A DNA stretch of 64,000 nt from Thuidium tamariscinum. Its lineage: Eukaryota > Streptophyta > Bryopsida > Hypnales > Thuidiaceae. Shown here piece by piece: positions 21,313 to 32,080 of the stretch. Location: positions 6,153,501-6,217,500 of the forward strand of contig OX344749.2 in assembly GCA_947034885.2 (NCBI GenBank), given 5' to 3'. Position numbers and translations under genes: made by a program. The notes under the pieces are model-generated. The model ran no database searches. It saw nothing but the letters and a program-made list of their open reading frames with translations, and was not told where the DNA came from. The number at the start of each line of letters is the position of its first letter. Positions within the stretch are counted from its first letter, which is position 1.

Positions 21313-23712
21313 ACCCACTCAACTGAAGTTTTGGCCAGTTGGCCATCTTCAACTTGGTGCGTGGTACTTGGATTGTACCAAGGGATTTACGGCACCGGAA
21401 GAAGTGGCCCTATTCCAAAGCATCAAGGACTGTGTTGTTGTGCAGTTAGAGGTTGACGAGTTTTCAGGATTGGAAAGTGAGGCTCGGGACAAGGCTCTTA
21501 AGAAGCGGGAGTTGGAGAATAAGAAGGAGGAGAAGTTGGAGTCGGCCAAGAAGAAGCTAGAGGACACCGCGGTGAGAAAGAGAGACAAGTTGGCTGAGAT
21601 AGCGAAGAACGACACTAAAGAGAAGAAGAAGAAGGGGAAGAAGCGCAAGGCGGAGGCTGCCCCAATGGAACATACAACAAGTGATTTGGCCGCCAACCCC
21701 ACTTCCTCGGGTTTCTCGCTTACGAAATCTCAGATGCAACAGGAAAATCTGACTTTGGCTTCGGTTGCGGTTGTGGATGCCAATGTGGATGAATGTATTT
21801 TAAATGTGTCTCTCATCAATTTTCTTGGTTCAGATGATGGCCCTATCCCCGCTTCATTCACGAAGGTTCTCTCCCTTCTGGAAAAGGTAATTCTCTATGT
21901 AGTCAATGCTTTGAACTATGATCATGTTGTTTCTTTATAGTATAAGGGTGAGTGTGGAAAAATTCTTTGTGTTTGGTCTTGAACTTGTATAAAATTATTA
22001 ATAAAAGTATCCCTTGTTTTCTCTTATTTGCAGCATGCTTTGGAGAAGGATCGTTTTTTCAATGGTGTTGTTACTAAGCAAGCCTTAGTTGATCTGATTA
22101 TAGTAGATGTTCCTGAGGGCTTACTTGTCCCTAACATCTCCATTCCGCCATCCTCTGTTCCAATTTGGAACAGCTTTTCAAAAGAGTGGCTACAGACGAT
22201 CTTTGATTTCGTAGAAAACTACCTCCATGATGGTGGTGGCCTTGTTTTCATGTACTCTCTAAGTCGTGAGATTCGATCTTACGTTTTGGATTTCTCTCGG
22301 AAGTATGGATTTGCATCGAAAATGGAATGGATGGTGTAGAACAGACTACGTCTCACCAATCCACTAGACCGTTCTTCCACGGTATGTTCTTCTGGGCTTT
22401 TCAAATAGACTATTTTTTTTCCTTTTGAAAATGTTACATTGATTCTAATGTACTGGAGTGGATTTGCAGACTGTGCGCTTCAAAATGAACTTGTATGTGA
22501 AGTCTGAGAAGTCCAGCTTTACATTTCATCATGTTCCAGCGCACCAAGCTATCGACCTTGACATTGGCAGAGATGATCTTGTTCTAAATTGTTGTGAGAA
22601 GGAGGATTTGGCAATGAATGGTACCATTCCATGGCGTGGTTCTCGTGAAGAGGTACGGTCATTCATGCAAATGATCATTGAGGGAACTACCTTGCCTGGT
22701 GACATCATCATGGATTGCACAGCCTCTACAAGTTTTATTCTTTACTGTATATCACTTGATAAAGTGTTTTACCACATGTCTTTGGCATTTGAACTTTGAA
22801 CTTCATATCTCATTTCTTTTAATGTAATTGGGCTTTTGCAGGAGCAAGCATCTACGCTTGTCGAGCTACTGGCCGCCACATTGTAGCGTTGGAGGCTGAC
22901 AAGAGCATTTTTGATGCACTTTTAGCTCCGCTCATACGCCCCATTTCAACTCCAGAGCCAACTCCACAAAGCTCTACACCTGCCCCAATTGCTGACGATG
23001 AGGACGTGGTACCAATTCGTCAATTGCAGAAGACTTCGTGCTTTAGTAAGTAAGTTATTTTTTTTCAATACTTTGACAATGTGAGTTCCCATTGTTTTGT
23101 ATCTGACATTTGGTATCATGATTTTGTAGGCAGGCAGCCGAAATGAAGATGTAGACATCCTGACTATTCTTTGCTAAACCGACATTTTTCCCTAGCCCCC
23201 CTAAACCTTTTCAGTTACCCGTGTATGTTGAGGCAGTAGATATGCATTCTCAGACCATAGATACTCAACCATCTTTTAGATCTCATAGAACGGATCCACG
23301 AGTATCATTGTTTGTAGATGAGTCTGCTATAGAGTCAGACAGTGAACTATCGATGAGTGGTGAGAGCTCTACATCAGGGTCTTCTAGTAGTACCTAGACC
23401 CACCTAAACTCTCTGATTTTGAACCCACTATACTTGTATATGATATTTTGTGTTTCTATCTACTTGCTTCTATCAGCCATTACTGTACTGAATATATAAC
23501 CGCTATTTTCTTACTTCCAAACCTTTCTATGCCCTCTGCTGGACTTTAGTGTTCTAACTTCATTTGTTTCCTATTTCTAAACCGCCCTAAAATTTCTCCG
23601 CGGTCTTAGGCCCCCATTTTCAAAAATTCCAAAAAAAGTTGAGAAATTCCTAGGCTCCTAGGCTCTTGGGCTCTTGGACTCACGCTCCTGAGCTCGCAAT
23701 ATAGCAACCCCG

Positions 23713-23740
23713 GTCAAAAACCTTTAGGGATTAAATTCTT
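23713..23740 (+). repeat. Target duplication and tail of the split family R copy
   Basis: GTCAAAAACC at 23713-23722 repeats 14937-14946 exactly. It is followed by TTTAGGGATTAAAT, the missing end of the family R copy that starts at 14004. Confidence 0.75.
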
Positions 23741-24857
23741 TAAATTCCCTTCAAATGTCACTTTGTTAATGTCAAGCTCAACACACTCAACATGGAACAA
23801 AATCACCAATACTCAAGCGTTATGTTGAAGTTTGTTGTGTCATTGCTACTTCATACAAGGTTGTTTTCGTAGTAAAAAAGGCTCAATTTCTTGTGAACTC
23901 TCGTGCAAAGGTGCAAGACCTTATTGTGAAAATAATTGATCGAGCAATTATAACAATGAAAACTCAAATCCAAGCTCTTTTTGAAACTCCTCATTTTGAG
24001 ACTTCAAAAAAATCCTTCAATTTGATACACTTATATTCAAGAAATAACAATAAGAGTAAAAAATTTAAAAAGATTACATCCAAAAAATGAAGGTCAATCA
24101 TTGCAAAGGCCACTTCAAATGACGTATTATGACGTATTATCAAATCTTCTTCTTTGCACTATTATAATGAAAATATACCAAATAACATATAAGCACATAT
24201 TTTTACATAATCATGTGTTGGTTTATAGTATGACAATAGGGGCATATTTTAAACAGAAATGATTAAAAATTGCTATTTTTCAAGGCAATGAGATAAAAAT
24301 GAAGAGATTTTTTTTTTATATAAAATTCAAATATACAAATTTGCATTAGACTAGTATTAAAATGTGTAAAAAAGAATTTTGAATTTTTCACCCTAGTAGT
24401 TGAAAGATTATAAAGGTTGAAGTTTGAAGAAACAATTTTAGAACCATTAGTACAGATTCTACTGTAAATTCATGGATTTTTTTAGTTTATCAATATTATT
24501 TACTTGAATAAGAAAAATATATATTTATATTGATTGTAGGGATTTTCATTCTTCTAAATAATGATTTACCTAAAAAGATTTGAAATCTTGCTCATGTGGA
24601 TGTTTTTTTGGATATCCATTCAAAGTGAGATGATTTTAGTAGAAAATGGTTTTATATATGTTAGACATGTCCATTATCTTTGAACTTTGGTGTCCAATTA
24701 ACTAACATAACTATCTATCAATGGTCCAAGTTTCGATAATTGGATAGTAGTTCCTCTAATTCATTGAAATTTTTTGAGCATGTAGCCAACTATTTTTGAG
24801 CATGTAGCCAAGTTTCCATATTTGGATAGTAGCTCCTCTAATATAAATATGAATTAT
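23741..24857. other. AT-rich DNA, no gene seen
   Basis: About 1.1 kb without recognisable genes. A short direct duplication GACGTATTAT occurs twice at 24121-24141. Confidence 0.4.
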
Positions 24858-25520
24858 GCATCAACCCCTAAAAGATTGGTCTACTAAATTTGGCAACATA
24901 GAAATTTTAGTTAAGTATGCATGAATGGAGATTTCTATATTTTTGGCCCAAATTTTAACAGAACATGGGGGAGAGGAATATCTTTCATGAGCACTAAAAA
25001 TCAAATTATTTTTAAATATAAGTAAAAAGATATGGCCTAATATGTTGCTTTGTTTGTAAATGGGCTATTTGGGCAAATTGGAAAAATCACCTTTTTCAGA
25101 AACAAAAACTTGAAATTGATTCTCATTATTTATATTTGTGTGGAAATCTTTGAATCATTTCATTTTTTCCAATTAGTCAAAAGTTATGAGGAGTTTTAGT
25201 TTGTGGGTAGTTATGGATTCTCTATTCTAAAGTAAACTTTGAAGTCCTTTATTTTACTGAATTTTCAATATTTTTCAAAAAAAAGGAAATTGTAGGATGT
25301 AAATTCTTTATTCCAGCATTGCAACCATTGGGATTGAAATTTTTCAATTCCTTAAAGAAATTCTTAACAATTTTGTATTTTTAATCATTTGCTACTTCTT
25401 CCTACCTACTATTTTTTCTTATATGTTATACAATTCCAAATGATTTGAAATTTTTTGAGTATGTAGCCAACTTGCATTGAAGAATGAATTCAAAGACAAA
25501 CCACCATTTTTAGCATTTTT
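24858..25520 (+). repeat. Truncated family R copy
   Basis: Begins near ATCAACCCCTAAAAG and shares with the 14.0-kb copy landmarks such as TTGGCAACATAGAAATTT, CAAAAGTTATGAGGAG and ATATGTTATACAATTCCAAA in the same order. It ends near 25520, without the last third of the family. Confidence 0.6.
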
Positions 25521-25987
25521 TCATAGACCTAGACCATGAAGGTTCAATGAGTCTAAGTTAGATGTATATATTTTAGTTCATTGTAGAAACTATATATTTT
25601 CAATATGAATGCACTAATCAATGTTTGGGACTTTTTTTGAGTTTTATAACATGTTTTCCTTCAATTTCTATAATTAATTGTTCAATCAATTTTGATCTTC
25701 ATTTTTCCCAAGTTTTTAGTCTAAATAGAAATTTATAGTTTTTTATACTAGGTTTTTCCCAATGTTTTCAAATTGCAACCAATATTTTTTTCCAAGTCCA
25801 CTAGCTAACAATGAACTAATCCATGGTTTTCCCCAAACATTGTCATTGATCCTTGTACTTATAGAATACTTATGTTTATGTGTTGAAAATGTGCAATAAA
25901 TGAAGAAGTGAGGATGAGCTAAAAAATGCCTATTGGAGCTGAAGCTAATTAATGTTGATCAAAGAAGATTCCATCACAGGTAATAAC

Positions 25988-26274
25988 CATTAGAGGGGAT
26001 TCAAGGCCAACAGGAAACTGTGAGTTCCCATCGCAATGAATGCAGGAATCTGCCGCAGAAATGTAGAACTGGCCTCTGCTGATGTAGTCGAGAGTGTGCC
26101 ACATCACGGACTTTTTTTTGAAATTTTTTTTTGGACTTCTTTTTGCATTTCAGGACGATTTTTTTAAATTTTTTAAATTTAATTAATTAATTAATTGCTG
26201 ACCTGACAGTATCAGGAACAATTTTGGGAACAAGGCTTTCGCAGTCTCCTATTGGCCTCGAATCCCCTCTAATG
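25988..26274. mobile_element. MITE-like element with about 32-bp terminal inverted repeats
   Basis: CATTAGAGGGGATTCAAGGC at the left end is matched by the complement of the right end, and the match extends over about 32 bp with four mismatches. The interior contains T runs and (TTAA)n. No convincing target duplication is visible, so the exact ends and superfamily are open. Its GC content differs from the flanks. Confidence 0.6.
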
Positions 26275-29200
26275 AAGCTATGGAACTTTAATTTTATTGT
26301 TAAGATTTACTATTTTCCATTGTTGTTTTAACTTAGGAAATTCTTACAAGTTAATGCAAATGGAATTCAATATGAATGTTTTGTGAATTGTATCAAGATG
26401 AGTCCATCTATGAAACAAGTGAAAAAAATGCTTCATTATAATGCAATATTCATGTTAAATATAAAAACATCTTGTTGATAACAACCAAGGATCCATTTTT
26501 CCCCACACTACCAATGACAATCAATTATGAGTTTGAAGTTTTGAAATTGCAAAATCTTAACATCTTAGAAACCTATGAATTTGTAACTTGTAAATTAGTG
26601 ATGTGTAATTTGGAATTTATATTTAAAAAAATACTAAGTTTCTCATATGTAAAGATGGGTGTGTGGGAGGTTGCAAAGGTTGAACTACTAGTTGCAATGT
26701 CAATACATTGTGCAACAATGCCTTTTTTGTAATGTCCCCCCAAAACATGCATTACCAGAACTTTACCATGAGAAAATTGAATAAAGTATGAATAAAGTGG
26801 AAGCATCTAAATTGAACACTTTTTTGGACATATGAACTTGGTGACCAAAACTCAATTTTTTTTTCTACAAATGTTAGCAACTATGAGAGAAAATGAATTC
26901 AATTGGTTTTGTAATTTTTAGACACTCAAGTGATATTCTATAATTTCCAAAGTTCAAAGTATAGGACATCTACAAAACACACTAGACCATCAACAAATCT
27001 AACAAACATAATCATACAATACTCAAGCAATTTATAAGAATGAATAGCACATACAATGTTCAAAACCAATAGAATCCCCATAATGAGAAGCCCACCTCTA
27101 TGAATCCTTCAAAGATGTTACAAGCATGAAGGGCACTTTAAAAGTCAAATCTCAATTTTTATATGGTTTTTATATTTTTAAAATAAGAAAAAAATGTAGC
27201 TCAAATGTTCTAATTTTCATTCTATTTGATATTTCTTTAAATTGTTGAAATTGTAGTTATTGTGACAATTTGAATGAAGCATCTTCAAAGTTTAAAATCA
27301 TCACTTTTGAACTTTTCTCATTGATTTTCTCTTAGTGTGAGCTTAAGGAGTATATAAATCACACTATGATGTTTGTCCCTAAGATCTCCATTTTTCTTAA
27401 ACTATAATGATTTTTATAGAAAAGTTACATCAAAAAATCATGTTATATACATTTTAGTATTTTTAACTAGGAAAAATGAAGATGGCGTTTAAATATTTCT
27501 ATCTATCTATCTATAAATAATATTAATAAACTTTGACCAAGTTAACTTTAGTATGAATTGTTTGGTTTATGTCACGACCTTCACTCAAAGGTGTGCTTGT
27601 ATCACCTTGGTGAGCAAGGGGGACATTTGAATTGACTTCCCAAGCCTTACAAGAGATGAAATGAGAGGAATTGGAAGTCCCAAGCAAATACAATGTTGTA
27701 ACACTTTGGTCAAGAAGAATTGAATGGTATTTAACACATCCTTTGAAAGCTAGTGAAAAGATGCATCCATGGGTCTATCATATACCGGGATCTAATTTAG
27801 AAGTAAAAAATTATGGCTCTTCAAAGTTTGCAATGTCCCAATTTGTCCCAAGGTGTGGAATGTGGGAGAAGGGATTTTTGGACGATCCCCTTGGTCAAAT
27901 AGGATATGTTGCATACCTTTACAAAGCTAAGGAGAGACAAATTTTTTAGATTAGTAAGGCTCATGAAGGAGTGAAGTGTGAGATAAAAGTTAAAGGCTTC
28001 CAAAGAATGTGGAGTCCCAAAGAACTATACTTCTCAAACTATTGAAGGGCAATAACTTCTTCAATAATACTTTTTGCATTCAAGAAACTGAGTAGTCTAC
28101 ATTGATTTACAAAAGAATAGATTATATATATGGGCTTGCACTTTGAATTTGGATTTCATAGCAAGAAGTTATCTTGATGAAAAGGTCATGGGGGCTTTAG
28201 GGCCCAGTTTCAAGATTAGAATTTAAAAGTCGGTGGTCTTCCAAGATGGGTGTATATTAGTAGCTTCAATGTCTTGGAGATCTTTCAGATGGAAGGTCAA
28301 TCAAATATCATATAGAATACTATGAAAAAAGGTGGAGTCCCCCTCTTCCCTCCTAAATTGTGCCATGGTGAGCTAGATTGACTATGAATATTGAAGTTGG
28401 TGTTGGAGCCTCACCTCTACTTGTGTCTTATGATAGAGTGCTTGGGTATTCTTTGATATTGGCTAGGTGGTATTCTATTCATCATTAGGCTATGGCATGA
28501 GTCCCAATTTGTGAGTTTTGATAAATGAAATTTGAGGTGAGTCCCAAAATGAGATTGGTTGGGCTTAGTGAAGAATTAGATTCCATTCAAGGCAATGAGC
28601 AGTGGGTTTGAAGGGATCACTCTCTCTACTTATATAAACCATGTGTGATAAAGATTTTAGACCCCATATTTACTTCTTGAAAAAAAAAATTTGAATAATT
28701 TTTTCTACTTTAAAAGTTTATGTTATGAACTATCAATATTTTGTTTTGTTGATAATAATTAGTTGTAAATTTTTGCTGAAAAGGATATGCTATAGAGTTG
28801 AAATAATTTTGGACCTCATATTCACTTCTTAAAAAATAGTTTTAAAAAAATTCTAAAAAAAATTCACTATTGAAAGTTTATTTTTCTTGAATAATGATGC
28901 AAGGTTAACCAAATGTACTTTCTATAAATGTTTGAGTTGAAACACATGTCATTGTAGTTCATTTTTCAATCGCTCCTAGAAGTCATTTTATGCGCTATCT
29001 GAGGTGGGAGTTTTTGGCAACAAAAATCTATAGTCATTATTAATTAAAGTTTAAAATTATAGGTTGAATTTATAGTTTATGAAAAAATAAGTAGGGTCAA
29101 AAAATCACTTCATTGCATGTGATATACAAAATCCCCATAGTGTGATCCCTAGGAGGCACTAGTTGGGAATAATGATGTTGCCAAGTGCAAAAAGTCCGCC

Positions 29201-30000
29201 ACATGTCATGCTTAGTGTCTTTATGGGGTTCAATATTTAAAGTGAAATGGGAAGTTACAAAAGAGTAGAAAATTTTGTTGAATAGAATTCAAACCTAACA
29301 TTGTAGGTGTGTGGCATAAATAGTGCTAGGAGATTGTGTTCCTTTGTGTCATGAGGAATTAAATGCTACAAAAGCATTGTGGATGAGTGTCATTGAGTGT
29401 TGCAGCAATTTAAAAGTTAATGTCTAAAAATCCACCTAGCATTTGGGGGTTAAAAATATAATTGCTTTTGAAGTGTAATAGGTTTAAATGTCATTGAAGT
29501 ATAGAAATATCAACCATGCAATCTTATAGTGTATGTATTATAGTTGATATGAATCAAATTTAGAATCATTTGGCCATATAAATTCCAAGATTATAATATT
29601 GAAAATTTCCTAGCAATGCATAGGAGGTGAAATTCAATTTCTAAACCTATCCAAATTTTTAAAAATTTAACTATTATTAAGTTTATCAAAAATAGAATAC
29701 AAACATATTGATAATAGTAAATTTCATTCAAATGACTCATTGTGTCTACTAAAGGACTTTGAAATGCCATAAAGTAGCAAAAAAGCTGAAAAAAAATCTA
29801 AGGTTGAAACTTCCCCTTTCAAAATGCTTGTCAAACGTTTATAACTTCTTGGATTGGTATAAAATTTTAACCACACAAATTAAACTAATATACATAATTT
29901 TTCCAATTTTTTATATATTAGAAACAAAGACTGTGTGGAAAAGAAACAAGTTGCCAAAGTTCATAGTAATCTAAAAATGTCTAGATTTTAAACTTTGAAT
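26275..30000. other. Long AT-rich stretch, no gene seen
   Basis: About 3.7 kb with short frames only. The stretch 27560-28620 is somewhat richer in G and has plausible-looking but broken frames (for example 27671-27949). It may be an old decayed element; I recognise no protein in it. Confidence 0.4.
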
Positions 30001-30663
30001 AATTGTCAAACATTCAAAACAATTTGGATTGACATGAAAATTTTACCACAATAACTAAACTTTAAGAGAGTTTGAATTCAACAAATTTTATTGAAAACAA
30101 ACATTGTATGAAGGAGATACAAGCCCCTAAAGGTTATTATCATTAAAATGCAATTTAGTATATTCAAATTGAACTTGTCAACTTTGAATGACTCCCAAAA
30201 ATCAATATATCTTGGATTGGTATAGAAATTTTTTATTACAAAATTAGAAGAGAGTATATAGTCCCCAATGAGTATTATTACATTCAAACATTCAACTTAA
30301 AAGTTACAAATCTTCAAATTGGACTTCCAAACTAATGTGGCCAAAGACACTTTTGGTCACATGGGGCACTTAGGGGTGAACCCTTCATCGCATAAAGGGA
30401 CAAAAAGTGTCCTCATAGTCCAATTCAAAGTGTTGTAATTTTTGCTTGCAATGTCTAAATTCAATAATGATTTTTTGGGAGCCAACCAAAGTCCACAAGT
30501 TCAATTTGATTTCACCAAATTGCAATTGATGGCTGCAACTTTAGGGGCTTGTATTTCCTTCATCCAATGTTTATTTTCAATCAAAATTATTGCATTATCT
30601 TTTTGTAAGAGTCTAGTTATTGTGGTCAAATTTTCATGGCAATCCAAGTTGTTTTGAACAATT
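30001..30663. repeat. Foldback, arms about 150 bp or more
   Basis: The left arm (about 30001-30160, with CAAAACAATTTGGATTGACA) returns inverted at about 30525-30663 (GGCAATCCAAGTTGTTTTGA). The block AAGCCCCTAAAG in the left arm pairs with CTTTAGGGGCTTG in the right. A related direct copy of the arm lies upstream at about 29800-29890 (TTATAACTTCTTGGATTGG), so the arm itself is part of a repeat. Confidence 0.65.
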
Positions 30664-31383
30664 GGGAGAAATTTGAAGTAAAAGAACCATGCATTGTTGG
30701 ATTATAGTGAACTTTGGAAACTTGTTTCTTCCTCATATGGTGTCCATTTATAATAATTTAAAAAAGAAGTTGTGTATTCTAGTCTAGTTTGTCTGGCTAA
30801 AATTTCATATCAATCAAAGAATTTATGATTCATTAAGAAGCATTTTAGCAAAATGAGGTGCAATCATAGATGTGTTTTTTTTACCCTTTTTCTATTTTTG
30901 TAACATTTCAAAGTCATTTTACAAACAATTCAAAGCATGTGAATGGCATTTTTTTTCACCATTGTGTTTGTATGTTGGTTTGAAGCATTTTTTGGTTTAA
31001 ATTTTTTTCATTTGAGTAGGTTTAGAAATCAAATTTCACCTCCAAATGTGTTTTTAGGAAAATTTCAACATCTTTTTTCAACACTAAAACATTTTGATCT
31101 TGCAATCTATTCAACCAAATGACTCCAAATTTGATCCATGTCATCTACAACATGCACATTAGAAGATTGTATAGTTGAGATTTTCATACTTTAGTGACAT
31201 TTAGGCTTATAAGGCTTGAAAAGCAAGGATGCTTTTCGAGACATTTGTACCGTAGGCAATGAAGAATTAAGCTTGAAAGTGAAACCCAAAGTATCTTGCA
31301 CATAAAATGCATTTTTTTCCAAACAACCAATGCTCTATACTATTTAGGAGAAATCATAGTAGAATATTAGCAAATTAAAGAAA

Positions 31384-31445
31384 AAATAAATACAATTGGT
31401 TTGAGAATTTTTAGACCTTGGAGCTCAAACCAATTGCATTTATTT
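31384..31445. repeat. Short hairpin with 22-bp arms
   Basis: Arms 31384-31405 and 31424-31445 are complementary with one mismatch (AAATAAATACAATTGGTTTG against its inverse), around an 18-nt loop. It is short enough to be a miRNA-like fold-back or a tiny MITE remnant. No expression evidence is possible here. Confidence 0.6.
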
Positions 31446-31869
31446 ATCCTTGAAGTATATAATGCTTCAACCTTCATTGTTGTGTTTGGGTCAATGAAAG
31501 GTTGCAAGGAACTCTATTCTACCTTGATGGGTGTTGCAAAAGGCTATTGATATTTTAGTGGAGACCTTGATTGGCCTTCAATAAGTCTTGCCTTTACAAG
31601 AGGGAAACCAAAATGAGACACTTGACAATTAATAACTACCATCACAACCTCTAAAATTAGGCATAATAGATAGAAGCTAATCAACCTTGGAGCTTTGTGA
31701 TGCCAATTTGTTGTGTTCAAATGACAATCAAATAATTGATTACAAAAATTAAAAACATTTTTTCATTCAATTTTTCTTTTGATTCTTTATGGTGGATTTT
31801 GAAGAGTATGCAATTGGATTTGTAGTCTTGATAGTGTTTGTCTTTATGTAATTGAGAAGATAGTAAAAA

Positions 31870-32060
31870 AACGGATCTCAAAACATGCCATTTAAATGTA
31901 TTTTGGGAAGTTGTTTCTTACTCAAAATTTGAAACTTCTTCATAAAAATTATATATTTTGACATTGAGGCCAACTAATGAAATGAAGGTCACCTATACTA
32001 GTTTCAATACCAATTTGAATTTGAAGAAATTCATACAATTGAATATTTTAATGCAATGTG
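31870..32060 (-). repeat. Dispersed repeat shared with 41.8 and 52.5 kb
   Basis: Landmarks in this interval (CCAACTAATGAAATGAA, then TAGTTTCAATACCAATTTGA) resemble those at 41870-41970 (CCTAACTAATGAATTAAAT) and 52565-52650 (ACCAACTAATAATAAATTG). The similarity is modest and was judged by eye. The strand is nominal. Confidence 0.35.
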
Positions 32061-32080
32061 AACTTTCCAATGTCTATTGG

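Larger units (their letters stand above)
17560..21338 (+). other. 3.8-kb intron (or nested insertion) full of tandem repeats
   Basis: The segment starts with a good donor (GTATGT at 17560) and ends with GGCCAG at 21333-21338. The flanking exons join in phase across it. Inside, composition is far less AT-rich than the surroundings, with pyrimidine-rich and C-rich tracts, tandem arrays and a duplicated block (19125-19185 and 19230-19290, marked by GTCCCTCATGGGACTAG). No coding domain was recognised. The long frames at 17558-18260 come from repeats. It may be an ordinary intron enlarged by an unidentified nested element whose ends I cannot fix. Confidence 0.55.
15282..23397 (+). pseudogene. ParB-like domain fused to DNA amino-methyltransferase-like domain, broken
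   Basis: Inferred exons, all phase-compatible: about 15282-15371, 15473-15745, 15832-16231, 16349-16543, 16634-16849, 16951-17186, 17465-17559, 21339-21886, 22034-22381, 22470-22731, 22842-23049 and 23130-23397, about 950 codons. The join from the first exon is the least certain. Exon 2 carries the ParB/Srx-type signature FYICDGNYRYAA (a DGN(H/Y)R motif). The exon at 21339 encodes a Lys/Glu coiled coil. The C-terminal half has a motif-IV-like DLIIVDVPEG before a motif-I-like DCTAST and a GRHIVALEAD strand, the order of beta-class N4-cytosine/N6-adenine methyltransferases. The last exon ends in a Ser-rich tail. ParB plus methylase fusions are known from bacteria and phages. Stops lie at 15621, 22337, 23152 and 23161. 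A MITE interrupts exon 3, and the donors at 16850 and 22732 look damaged. Confidence 0.7.
14947..23712 (+). mobile_element. 8.77-kb element with terminal inverted repeats carrying a ParB/methyltransferase-like gene
   Basis: The left end (CAACGATGCTAAATTGTGAG) and the complement of the right end (CGGGGTTGCTATATTGCGAG) align without gaps for about 36 bp, with roughly 25 matches. Both ends continue with several GAGCC-type subterminal motifs. A perfect 10-bp direct repeat, GTCAAAAACC, flanks it at 14937-14946 and 23713-23722. Removing the element and one repeat recreates the sequence of other family R copies, such as the one near 32100. The superfamily is unclear: 9-11 bp duplications fit MULE elements and the CAACG start fits hAT. 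No DDE transposase was recognised; the only gene seen is the broken one at 15282-23397. Confidence 0.75.

Noticed and set aside
14947..23712. LTR retrotransposon or DIRS element (some DIRS elements carry a methyltransferase)
   Set aside because: No reverse transcriptase, RNase H or tyrosine recombinase motif and no direct terminal repeats; the ends are inverted with a 10-bp duplication.
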